Notes under the pieces: model-generated
Database searches by the model: none
Seen by the model: the letters and a program-made list of their open reading frames with translations, nothing else
Told to the model about the DNA's origin: nothing
Shown here: positions 18,001 to 26,177 of the stretch, one piece after another
Layout: each line of letters opens with the position of its first letter
Numbering within the stretch: position 1 is the stretch's first letter
Made by a program: the position numbers and the translations under genes
NCBI RefSeq assembly: GCF_900116235.1
Contig: NZ_FPAA01000002.1
Location: 186,001-250,000, forward strand
Source of the DNA: Marininema halotolerans
GTDB taxonomy: Bacteria; Bacillota; Bacilli; Thermoactinomycetales; DSM-45169
DNA length: 64,000 nt
Direction of reading: 5' to 3'

Positions 18001-19254
18001 TTATTCACCCATCATGACCTTGGCAAATTTCCGTTTACCAACTTGGATAATCATCCCTTCAGTCACTTCGATTCGAGCATCAACATCGGTTACTTTCTCC
18101 TCAGCAACCTTAACCGCTCCTTGTTTTACCATCCGGCGGGCATCACCATTGGATGCCACCAGGTCTAATTTCGCCAACAAGGGTACAATCCATATCTTCC
18201 CATCTTCTAAATCTGTGCTTGCAATGGTTTTTGATGGGATATCTTTGGGTAACGAGCGCTCTTGAAAGACTCGCTTAAAGCCAGCCTCGGCTTCATCCGC
18301 GGCTGCATTCCCTTGATACATCGCCGTGATTCGGTGAGCTAACGCCATTTTTGCATCACGAGGATGAAGCGTGGACTCGGCTAGACCTTTTTTCACTGCC
18401 GCCAATTGATCGAGGGGAAAATTAGTCACCAACTCATAGTATTTCACCATTAACTCATCGGGAATCGACATTGCCTTTCCGTAGATCTCCGCTGCGGGCT
18501 CCTGGATCCCAATGTAGTTACCAAGGCTTTTGGACATTTTTTTCACTCCGTCCAGCCCTTCAATCAACGGCATGGTTAAGATCACCTGTTCCTCTTGCCC
18601 ATAGTGGGGTTGAAGTTGTCTACCCATTAACAAATTAAAGGTTTGATCCGTCCCGCCGAGTTCCACATCACTTTCTAAGGCAACGGAATCGTATCCTTGC
18701 ATTAAAGGATAGAAAAATTCATGAACGCTAATGGCCTGTCCACTATGATATCTTTTGGAAAAATCATCCCGCTCCAACATTCTGGCTACTGTGGTTTTTG
18801 CCGCCAAATCTACAACCGCGGTAAAGTCAAGGGGAGAGAGCCACTTACTATTAAAGTGGATTTCGGTTTGATCCCGATCCAAAATCAAAAATAACTGGTC
18901 CGCATAGCTTTGGGCATTTTCCTTTACTTCGTCTTCAGTCAATTGTCTTCGCGTCTCAGACTTCCCTGTCGGATCCCCAATGCGGCCAGTAAAGTCCCCA
19001 ATAACCAATTGCACGAGATGCCCCAGGTCTTGAAATTGGCGTAATTTATTAAGCACCACGGTATGGCCTAGATGAATATCGGGAGCCGACGGATCCAGTC
19101 CTAATTTTACCTTTAAGGGCTTTCTCGTTGTCACTGACCGAATCAATTTTTTCTCTAAATCCGCCGCAGGTAAAATTTCTGCTACGCCACGTTGGAGTAT
19201 CGCGAGTTGCCGCTCCACTTCTTGTTTCACTTCTGGACTCAATTCCTTATCCAT
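18001..19254 (-). CDS. tyrS: Tyrosyl-tRNA synthetase
   Basis: Class I synthetase charging tRNA-Tyr. The 417-residue chain has the HIGH-like motif (DIHLGHTV, about residue 60), the KMSKS loop (VKKMSKSLGNY, about 240) and a C-terminal S4-type RNA-binding domain (GDARRMVKQGAVKV). The start is not certain: ATG at 19254 follows AGGATGGTG by about 8 nt, while GTG/ATG codons further upstream (19278-19266) are in frame but badly placed. Expression is controlled by the T-box leader directly upstream. The next gene, a penicillin-binding protein, is transcribed divergently. Confidence 0.96.
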   Translation of the reverse strand: MDKELSPEVKQEVERQLAILQRGVAEILPAADLEKKLIRSVTTRKPLKVKLGLDPSAPDIHLGHTVVLNKLRQFQDLGHLVQLVIGDFTGRIGDPTGKSETRRQLTEDEVKENAQSYADQLFLILDRDQTEIHFNSKWLSPLDFTAVVDLAAKTTVARMLERDDFSKRYHSGQAISVHEFFYPLMQGYDSVALESDVELGGTDQTFNLLMGRQLQPHYGQEEQVILTMPLIEGLDGVKKMSKSLGNYIGIQEPAAEIYGKAMSIPDELMVKYYELVTNFPLDQLAAVKKGLAESTLHPRDAKMALAHRITAMYQGNAAADEAEAGFKRVFQERSLPKDIPSKTIASTDLEDGKIWIVPLLAKLDLVASNGDARRMVKQGAVKVAEEKVTDVDARIEVTEGMIIQVGKRKFAKVMMGE

Positions 19255-19315
19255 ATCCGTCACCATCCTACCCATCACTTTTTTTTGTTAAAAGAGCACT
19301 TTATTCCATAAAATA

Positions 19316-19576
19316 ACCCCGTCCCAAAAATAAGGGACGGGGTTTATCGATTACCCGCGGTACCACCCTTGTTGAAGGCTTCATGCCTCCCACTTCTCAG
19401 CATAACGGGAAAGGGTTCCCGCCATCTATCCCATTGAGATAAACGGAGCTCACAGGCTGTATTTCGTTAGATGGGAGTTCACTGGTTTGCACCAACCACC
19501 AGCTCTCTTCAGACACTCTCCATTAACTACTGTTACCTGATCTTCGCTAATCCTATTTCATTCTTGTTTTCCTGCT
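19316..19576 (-). promoter_or_regulatory. T-box riboswitch controlling tyrS (Tyr specifier)
   Basis: On the minus strand the leader contains the T-box core AAGGGTGGTACCGCGG (19370-19355), followed by a strong terminator hairpin (CCCCGTCCC/GGGACGGGG, 19317-19342). Upstream are Stem I landmarks: AGAGAGCTGGTGGTTGGTGC, then a specifier region CGAAATACAGCC in which TAC (19461-19459) is a Tyr codon. Uncharged tRNA-Tyr would stabilise the antiterminator. This also fills the 360-base gap between tyrS and the next gene. Confidence 0.93.
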
Positions 19577-19582
19577 GTTTTC

Positions 19583-19611
19583 ATATTAACCGAGAAAGTG
19601 AGGCTGATCAA
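19583..19611 (-). promoter_or_regulatory. Promoter of the tyrS T-box transcript
   Basis: On the minus strand TTGATC (19611-19606), a 17-nt spacer and TAATAT (19588-19583). The -35 hexamer ends 3 bases before the start codon of the divergent penicillin-binding protein gene. Confidence 0.7.
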
Positions 19612-19614
19612 GCT

Positions 19615-22245
19615 ATGGCTCATCCACCGCCACAAAATAAGGATAAATCTTCCCTACCCTATCGTATTTGGCGTGTATTTTCACGGTCAGTACTGATTCT
19701 CTCCCTACTGTTAGTCCTATTCTCCTTTGTTGGGGCTGGGAGCCTTCTTGGATACCTTGCTGTGGTTGCCAAGAAAGAACCCATCCGCACGCGACAAGAG
19801 ACGGCTCAACAATTCGATAACCTCTCCCAAACCAGCCATGCCTTTTTTGCTGATGGTTCTAAGATCGGCGCACTCCGCTCCGATGCTGACCGGAGCACAA
19901 TCCCTATCCAGCAGGTAAGTCCACTCTTTATTCAAGCCTTGCTTGCAACAGAAGACCGAGAATTTTACGATCACTTGGGCATTTCCCTACGTGGCATCCT
20001 CCGCGCCGCCCGCGATAATGTGTTTCAAGGGAAAATGGCAAGCGGCGGTAGCACGATCACACAACAACTTGTAAAAAACATGGTGTTACAAAATCGCGAA
20101 AAAGCGTTGCAACGAAAATTAAGAGAGATGGTGATCTCTCTACGCATGGAACGGATGTTTACGAAGAATGAAATCTTAACCTTTTATTTAAACAGTCTAT
20201 ATTTCGGACAGGGAGAACATCACCGTAATCTATTGGGGATACAGGCCGCCTCCAAGGAGATTTTTGGTGTAAACGCTGATCATCTCACACTCCCTCAAGC
20301 CGCTTACCTTGCAGGGATGATTCAACGCCCCTCTGCTTATAACCCCTATCATTCTGATACCCTTGCTGCGGGTGAACGACGGATGAAGAAAGTTCTTCGG
20401 TCAATGGTAAGCACCGGTGTCATTCAACCTTCGGTTTATGATCAAGCCGTCGCTACCAACATTGCCCCTACACTCAATCATCCTCCCATTGAAAGCACCT
20501 TTCGCCGTCATCCCTTTTTGATGACGGCGGTGGAAGAGGAAGCTGCTAAAATCTTGATGAAACAAGATGGACTTGATGCAAAAAGTCTTTCGAAACAAGG
20601 TCGTTATCGCTCCACAATGGAGCAATATCGCAAACGTGTTTTAACAGGTGGACTCCGAATTGAAACCACCATTGATCAAAAATTGGATGCCGCGATGAAT
20701 CAAGCCGCAACAAACTCACGGCTATACGCCCATCCTATTCAATACACGGCATTAATCAGCGGAAAAAAACGAACCATTAAAAATGCCCTTGAGGAAGTTG
20801 GCTCTGTTGTACTGAATACGAAGGATAATAGCATCCTTGCCTTTGTAGGTGGCCGTGATTTTACCAATGGACAAACCAATCATGCGCTATCCGCTCGTCG
20901 ACAACCCGGCTCGACCATTAAACCCCTACTCGATTATGCTCCTGCACTGGAAGCCGGATTAATTACTCCAGGCACACCCCTCATGGATGAACCACTAACA
21001 ACGATGAATGGGGATGGGAGTGAAAAAACCTACAAAAATTATAACAACCAATATCAGGGTCCTGTCACGGCTCGACAAGCATTGACTTGGTCACTTAACA
21101 TCCCTGCACTTCAACTTTTTCGCCAGCTAGGAAAGGAGGAAGCGTTTACTCCCCTAAAAAAAATGAACTTTCCTATTAAGCCACAAGATGGAGAAGCCTC
21201 GGCTATCGGAGGGTTTACACGCGGATTTACAGTGGCAGAAATGACGGGTGGCTATGCGGCTCTTGCCCATGACGGTATATGGGAACCCCCTCACCTCATT
21301 CGTCAAATCATGGATCCTTCTGGAAACATCCTCTATCGCTATACGTCATCTCCCCAACGCATCTATTCCCATGAAGCTTCATTTCTCACAATTGATATGT
21401 TGCGGGATGTGATGCGGAAGGGGACAGGGCGTTGGGTAGGGTACCGTTCTCCCGGTTACGATCTTGCCGGTAAAACAGGAACAACACAAAATGGTCATGA
21501 CCTATGGTTTATCGGGACCACGCCACAAGTCGCCCTTGGTGTATGGGTCGGATACGATATAAACCATCCTCTCACCGATGATCGACGCGCCAAGCGAGTT
21601 TGGTCTCATCTTTTTCAGGCGATGACAAAAGCACGACCCGATCTCATCACTAAAACCGCCACCTTTCCCCCACCTGATACGTTAGAGCAGGTAGAGACCT
21701 GTACATTATCGGGCCTACAGGCAACAGAAGCATGCCGGATGGCCCACGAAACCAAGAAAGATTGGGTTCGGAAAGAAGAGGCACCCACTGTAGAATGCCC
21801 TCTTCATATGCATGCAAATGTTGTCCAGATCGGGAATCAAGATTATATCGCCAATCCCCACACCCCCACCGACCTGGTACAAGAGCGCTGGGGAGCCCAC
21901 TTCGCACCTGAATCTTCTGCTGCTCGCTGGTATAAAGGGAATCAAGTTCCGACAAAAATGGATCCAAGGTTGGGGGGAGAGACCCCATTTCCTCCCCATG
22001 TTCACCTTTCCCCACTCGCCTCTGGCAACATTCATCTGCAATGGAGGGAAGGCGGAGGCAATGTGGCTGGCTGGAGGATTTATGAAAAGGGGAACCTCGT
22101 AGCCAGTATCCCCAGTGGAAATTCACTCTCTTGGACAGGTCCACCTGGAGAATATACGATGACAGCAGTCGATGTAGCTGGAATGGAATCAGACCCTGCG
22201 ACTGCTATTCCAAGAAAAAAATCCACTGGACAGGATCGTTCATAA
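19615..22245 (+). CDS. Class A penicillin-binding protein (bifunctional)
   Basis: A membrane-anchored peptidoglycan synthase of about 876 residues. A single N-terminal membrane segment is followed by a GT51 glycosyltransferase domain (EDREFYDHLG, catalytic Glu about 112; GGSTITQQLVKN about 143). The transpeptidase domain has the SxxK serine in GSTIKP (about 432), SLN (about 492) and KTGTTQNG (about 619). The C-terminus (about 790-865) looks like a fibronectin type III domain. The frame is open from 19471, but that part is antisense to the T-box leader; ATG at 19615 (MAHPPP) precedes a normal cytoplasmic tail. The ribosome binding site (GTGAGG) is weak and 11 nt away. Confidence 0.92.
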   Translation: MAHPPPQNKDKSSLPYRIWRVFSRSVLILSLLLVLFSFVGAGSLLGYLAVVAKKEPIRTRQETAQQFDNLSQTSHAFFADGSKIGALRSDADRSTIPIQQVSPLFIQALLATEDREFYDHLGISLRGILRAARDNVFQGKMASGGSTITQQLVKNMVLQNREKALQRKLREMVISLRMERMFTKNEILTFYLNSLYFGQGEHHRNLLGIQAASKEIFGVNADHLTLPQAAYLAGMIQRPSAYNPYHSDTLAAGERRMKKVLRSMVSTGVIQPSVYDQAVATNIAPTLNHPPIESTFRRHPFLMTAVEEEAAKILMKQDGLDAKSLSKQGRYRSTMEQYRKRVLTGGLRIETTIDQKLDAAMNQAATNSRLYAHPIQYTALISGKKRTIKNALEEVGSVVLNTKDNSILAFVGGRDFTNGQTNHALSARRQPGSTIKPLLDYAPALEAGLITPGTPLMDEPLTTMNGDGSEKTYKNYNNQYQGPVTARQALTWSLNIPALQLFRQLGKEEAFTPLKKMNFPIKPQDGEASAIGGFTRGFTVAEMTGGYAALAHDGIWEPPHLIRQIMDPSGNILYRYTSSPQRIYSHEASFLTIDMLRDVMRKGTGRWVGYRSPGYDLAGKTGTTQNGHDLWFIGTTPQVALGVWVGYDINHPLTDDRRAKRVWSHLFQAMTKARPDLITKTATFPPPDTLEQVETCTLSGLQATEACRMAHETKKDWVRKEEAPTVECPLHMHANVVQIGNQDYIANPHTPTDLVQERWGAHFAPESSAARWYKGNQVPTKMDPRLGGETPFPPHVHLSPLASGNIHLQWREGGGNVAGWRIYEKGNLVASIPSGNSLSWTGPPGEYTMTAVDVAGMESDPATAIPRKKSTGQDRS

Positions 22246-22297
22246 ATTGAATCCGTCAGCAGTGTTTCCGGTTAATGGGTAATCGTTTCTACACATA

Positions 22298-22326
22298 AGA
22301 AAAGACGGGCGATTGCCCGTCTTTTT
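22298..22326. terminator. Bidirectional terminator between the PBP gene and acsA
   Basis: AAAAGACGGGC and GCCCGTCTTTTT pair around a GATT loop, serving both convergent genes. Confidence 0.9.
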
Positions 22327-22330
22327 ATTC

Positions 22331-24049
22331 TTAATCCTCCATCGTGGAAAGATCGCCGGTAGGAAGGTCCAATTCCCAAGCCTTTAACACCCGACGCATA
22401 ATTTTCCCTGAACGCGTCTTGGGTAGCTTATCCTTAAATTCAATCTCCCGTGGTGCAGCATGAGCTGCTAATCCTTCCTTCACAAATAGACGGATTTCTT
22501 CTTTCAATTCGTCTGATGCTTCATACCCTTTCCGTAAGGCGATAAAGGCTTTAATAATTTCGCCACGCATGGGGTCTGGCTTTCCGATCACCCCTGCTTC
22601 TGCAACAGCTGGATGTTCCACCAATTTGCTCTCTACTTCAAAAGGACCCACCCGTTCGCCAGAGGTATTGATCACATCATCGATACGCCCTTGAAACCAG
22701 AAGTACCCATCTTCATCACGATAAGCAGAATCCCCTGAAATATACCAACCTTCCACGCGAAAATACTCCTCATACTTCGCTTTATTCTTCCAGATCTTTT
22801 GCATTAATGATGGCCAGGGAGTACGGATGGCGAGGTTACCCATCTGCATGGGAGGAAGTTCCCTTCCTTCATCATCAATAATTGCCGCTTGAATACCAGG
22901 AAAGGGTTTACCCATCGAGCCCGGCTTAATTTCCATCGTTGGATAGTTTGAAATCAATATTCCACCCGTCTCAGTCATCCACCAACTATCGTGAATCCGC
23001 TGATTAAAGGCTTTCAATCCCCAGCGTACCACTTCCGGATTTAACGGCTCGCCAACACTCAGCACATGGCGCAGTTTGGATAAATCAGCTTGTTTGATGG
23101 GTTCTTCACCCGCCCCCATCAACATCCGAAAGGCTGTTGGGGCACTATACCAAACGGTCACACCATTCTTGGCAAGGGTTTGATACCAATCCTCTGGACT
23201 AAATCGCCCCCCACGAATAACGTTGGTTACCCCGTTTAACCATGGGGCAAAGATACCATAGGCGGTTCCCGTTACCCACCCTGGATCCGCTGTACACCAG
23301 TAGATGTCCTCGGATTGTAAGTCGAGCACCCATTTCCCCGTTTGATAATGTTGTAGCATGGCATTGTGTACATGGTAAACACCCTTAGGCTTTCCCGTCG
23401 ATCCGGAGGTGTAGTGAATCAACATTCCATCTTCCCTGTCTACCCACTCGATCTCGAAGGAAGAAGAGGCAGCATCCATCTCTTTTTCAAAGCTGTAAAA
23501 TCCATGAGCCTCATCGGCTTCGCCGCCCACTAAAATAATGTGTTTTAGGGCAGGGAGCTCGTGATGGGGAACACGTGATAATAAGTCAGGGGTCGTCACC
23601 AGTGCAATCGCTTCACTATCCACCAAACGATCCCTTACAGCCCCTTCCATAAAGGCTTCAAACAAAGGACCTGCAATGGCACCCACCTTTAAAGTACCAA
23701 GGAAACTAAAATAGAGTTCCGGCGTCCGTGGCATAAAAATAAAGACGCGTTCTCCCTTACCAATCCCCAACTTTCTGAGGACATTACCAAATTTATCGGA
23801 TTGTTCCTTTACTTCACGGAAGGTATACTGATTGGTACGATCGGGATCCGAATAGAGTAATGCAGGGTGCTCTCCTCGACCCGATTCAACATGGCGATCA
23901 ATTGCTTCGTGTGCGGCATTCACCTTCCCTGTCTTGTACCAAGAGAAAGCTTTTTCTCCTTCTTCCCATTGAAAAGACGCATAGGTTTGTTCGTAGGATT
24001 CCATATTATGACCGGTTGTCATGGCTTCAATGAGTTCCGTCGTTTTCAT
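22331..24049 (-). CDS. acsA: Acetyl-CoA synthetase
   Basis: Converts acetate, ATP and CoA to acetyl-CoA through an acetyl-adenylate. The 572-residue length equals B. subtilis AcsA. AMP-binding motifs are clear: YTSGSTGKPKG (about 217), SWWMTETGG, and SGERVGPFEVE. The C-terminal KTRSGKIMRR holds the lysine (about 551) that is acetylated in Bacillus AcsA to switch it off. ATG at 24049 follows AGGAGGT. Divergent from acuB-acuC, and AcuC is the deacetylase that reactivates AcsA in Bacillus. A perfect cre site just downstream of the inferred transcription start suggests CcpA repression on preferred sugars. Confidence 0.96.
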   Translation of the reverse strand: MKTTELIEAMTTGHNMESYEQTYASFQWEEGEKAFSWYKTGKVNAAHEAIDRHVESGRGEHPALLYSDPDRTNQYTFREVKEQSDKFGNVLRKLGIGKGERVFIFMPRTPELYFSFLGTLKVGAIAGPLFEAFMEGAVRDRLVDSEAIALVTTPDLLSRVPHHELPALKHIILVGGEADEAHGFYSFEKEMDAASSSFEIEWVDREDGMLIHYTSGSTGKPKGVYHVHNAMLQHYQTGKWVLDLQSEDIYWCTADPGWVTGTAYGIFAPWLNGVTNVIRGGRFSPEDWYQTLAKNGVTVWYSAPTAFRMLMGAGEEPIKQADLSKLRHVLSVGEPLNPEVVRWGLKAFNQRIHDSWWMTETGGILISNYPTMEIKPGSMGKPFPGIQAAIIDDEGRELPPMQMGNLAIRTPWPSLMQKIWKNKAKYEEYFRVEGWYISGDSAYRDEDGYFWFQGRIDDVINTSGERVGPFEVESKLVEHPAVAEAGVIGKPDPMRGEIIKAFIALRKGYEASDELKEEIRLFVKEGLAAHAAPREIEFKDKLPKTRSGKIMRRVLKAWELDLPTGDLSTMED

Positions 24050-24121
24050 CTCGAATACCTCCTCATGCGACTGATAGAATACCCTGCGAGAAGTTGATTC
24101 CTCTTTTTTTACTGAATTCTG

Positions 24122-24139
24122 AATGTAAGCGAATTCATT
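24122..24139. promoter_or_regulatory. cre site (CcpA operator) at the acsA promoter
   Basis: AATGTAAGCGAATTCATT matches the full catabolite-responsive element consensus TGNAANCGNWWNCA (24124-24137). It lies about +5 to +22 relative to the acsA start site inferred below. The gene for CcpA itself is 6 kb away in this window. Confidence 0.88.
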
Positions 24140-24150
24140 AGGTACAAAAA

Positions 24151-24159
24151 ATTATAACA
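24151..24159 (-). promoter_or_regulatory. Extended -10 promoter of acsA
   Basis: On the minus strand TGTTATAAT is a perfect extended -10 element. The -35 region is poor. The start site would fall near 24144. Confidence 0.65.
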
Positions 24160-24193
24160 TAGACACCGATCGTGCACATCGCTCATCGGTGAT

Positions 24194-24222
24194 TTGCCCG
24201 ACTGACCAACCCCACCTATAAT
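24194..24222 (+). promoter_or_regulatory. Promoter of acuB-acuC
   Basis: TTGCCC, a 17-nt spacer and a perfect TATAAT, about 50 nt before the acuB start codon. Confidence 0.75.
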
Positions 24223-24272
24223 ACAGGGTAGAACTTCTCTCGTTATAAATCCATTGTTAAGGGAGACCCATC

Positions 24273-24926
24273 ATGCTTATCAAACAGATTATGCAAACAA
24301 ACATACATAGCATTCCACCCTCAATGACCATTCGTGAAGCAAGTTTATTCGCGATCCATCAACAAAGTTCCTTTCTTCCTATTACACAAGAGAACCGTCT
24401 TATCGGTGTGATCACCGATGATGATCTTCATCAAGTGTATGCTTCCTCTTTTGAAGCAAATACCCGCTCAGATACCTTTGATAAACCCATTTCCACGATC
24501 ATGACGCAACCAGTGATTACGGCTGACCCAGAAGAATGTATCGAAGATGCCGCCCATCGTCTATCAGATAACGACATTGAGTGCCTTCCCATCGTTAAAG
24601 GAGATGAACTCGTCGGTTTTCTCACCCAGAAAGACACCTTGCAAGGATTAATGGAAAGCTTTGATGTGAATCATCCCAGCCAACCAATCCATGTCATTGT
24701 GGAAGACAAAATTGGGATCATGGCAAAAGTCTCTAAAATCTTTGGTGACCACCGTGTCAATATCCATAGCCTCCTTATTAAACATGAGGAAAATAAGCGT
24801 TTGCGTCTGATTTATCGTGTACAAGCAATGGATTTACGTGGGTTAATTCAGGAAATCGAGCATGCTGGTCATCAGGTTCTTTGGCCACGAACGGACGTAA
24901 AGCTGGGGGAGACCATTGATGAATAA
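24273..24926 (+). CDS. acuB: AcuB-like CBS-ACT domain protein
   Basis: A 217-residue protein with two CBS domains (about 1-60 and 75-130) followed by an ACT domain (about 138-205: IHVIVEDKIGIMAKVSKIFGD). This architecture and the position between acsA and acuC identify AcuB. Its role in Bacillus is in acetoin/acetate metabolism, and the molecular function is not settled; CBS domains usually bind adenine nucleotides. ATG at 24273 follows AAGGGAG. It overlaps acuC by 8 nt. The companion acuA acetyltransferase gene of Bacillus is missing here. Confidence 0.88.
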   Translation: MLIKQIMQTNIHSIPPSMTIREASLFAIHQQSSFLPITQENRLIGVITDDDLHQVYASSFEANTRSDTFDKPISTIMTQPVITADPEECIEDAAHRLSDNDIECLPIVKGDELVGFLTQKDTLQGLMESFDVNHPSQPIHVIVEDKIGIMAKVSKIFGDHRVNIHSLLIKHEENKRLRLIYRVQAMDLRGLIQEIEHAGHQVLWPRTDVKLGETIDE

Positions 24927-26067
24927 TCAAGCCGTAATGATCACCAGTGATGATTTTCTAAAGTATCGTTTTAGTGATACGCATCCATTTAATAACCAAC
25001 GGTTAGAATTGACCTTGGATATGATTCGTTCCTTCGGCTTATTAAATGAATCAGACATTATCCCCCCTCGTATGGCAACGGACGAGGAATTAGCTCTCGC
25101 CCACGATCCTACCTTTATCGATGTCATCAAACATGCTAATAGTAAAAAACGCCCCCAAGAAGAACTCGAAGAGTACGGCCTTTGCACCCAGGATAATCCC
25201 GTATTCCCTGGCATGCATGAAGCAGCTGCTCTCGTTGTGGGGGGAACGCTTACTGCCGCCGAAGCAGTCATGTCCGGACGAGCCAATCACGCCCTCAATC
25301 TTTCAGGTGGCCTCCATCATGGGTTTAAAGATCGTGTATCTGGTTTTTGCATTTATAATGATGCCTCTGTCGCGATTGCATGGCTACGAAAGCACTATGA
25401 TGCCCGAGTGATGTATATCGATACGGATGCTCATCATGGAGATGGCGTGCAATGGTCCTTTTATGATGATCCGAATGTCATGTCGCTTTCTATTCATGAG
25501 ACTGGACGTTGCCTTTTCCCTGGTACAGGCAATGTATATGAGCGTGGAAAAAAAGCCGGACTCGGTACCACTGTCAACATTCCACTGGAGGCATTTACGG
25601 AAAATGACTCCTTCATGGACACGCTCCATCGTGTACTTCCAACAGTCACCCGCTCTTTTCAACCCGACATTATCATCTCACAAAATGGCTGTGATGCTCA
25701 CCGATACGATCCACTTACCCATCTGGCTGCTACCATGGATATCTATCAAGAAATCCCACGACTCATTCATGAACTTGCCCATGAATATTGTCAAGGTCGT
25801 TTAGTCGCTGTGGGTGGAGGGGGATACGATATTTGGCGTGTTGTTCCTCGTGCTTGGACATACCTATGGGCTGAACTCTCCCATCAACCTCTCGGAGAAG
25901 CCGATATTCCACAGGAATGGTTTGATCGCTGGGGAGACATCGGTCCAGATGACCTTCCTACCACCCTTCACGATCAAAACCGTCGTTTTCGACCCATACC
26001 GAACCGTGATGAGATCAGCAAAAAAAATTCCCTCATCGTTGACCAAGCGCTGCAATATTTCCCTTGA
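24919..26067 (+). CDS. acuC: AcuC, class I/II histone deacetylase-family protein
   Basis: Zinc-dependent protein deacetylase; in Bacillus it removes the acetyl group from the active-site lysine of AcsA. About 382 residues with the family's catalytic segments: GGLHHGFKDR (His pair), YIDTDAHHGDGVQ (Asp/His zinc ligands) and the later DAHRYDPL and GGGGYD. ATG at 24919 lies inside the end of acuB, after GGGGGAGACC, so the two genes are translationally coupled. A TTG at 24916 is a weaker alternative. Confidence 0.93.
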   Translation: MNNQAVMITSDDFLKYRFSDTHPFNNQRLELTLDMIRSFGLLNESDIIPPRMATDEELALAHDPTFIDVIKHANSKKRPQEELEEYGLCTQDNPVFPGMHEAAALVVGGTLTAAEAVMSGRANHALNLSGGLHHGFKDRVSGFCIYNDASVAIAWLRKHYDARVMYIDTDAHHGDGVQWSFYDDPNVMSLSIHETGRCLFPGTGNVYERGKKAGLGTTVNIPLEAFTENDSFMDTLHRVLPTVTRSFQPDIIISQNGCDAHRYDPLTHLAATMDIYQEIPRLIHELAHEYCQGRLVAVGGGGYDIWRVVPRAWTYLWAELSHQPLGEADIPQEWFDRWGDIGPDDLPTTLHDQNRRFRPIPNRDEISKKNSLIVDQALQYFP

Positions 26068-26123
26068 ATCTCTTAGCATAACTGATGGACGATCCCAATT
26101 AGGTCTTAAGTTTTTGTAACATG

Positions 26124-26158
26124 AAAAGGCTGAAACGTTAACCGTTTCAGCCTTTTTT
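26124..26158. terminator. Bidirectional terminator between acuC and prfC
   Basis: GGCTGAAACG and CGTTTCAGCC pair perfectly around TTAAC, with A and T runs outside. Confidence 0.9.
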
Positions 26159-26177
26159 ACGAAGCTCCCAACTTCCC

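Noticed and set aside
19471-19614. Longer N-terminus for the penicillin-binding protein from 19471
   Set aside because: That stretch is antisense to the conserved T-box leader, and the ATG at 19615 gives a normal cytoplasmic tail before the membrane helix.
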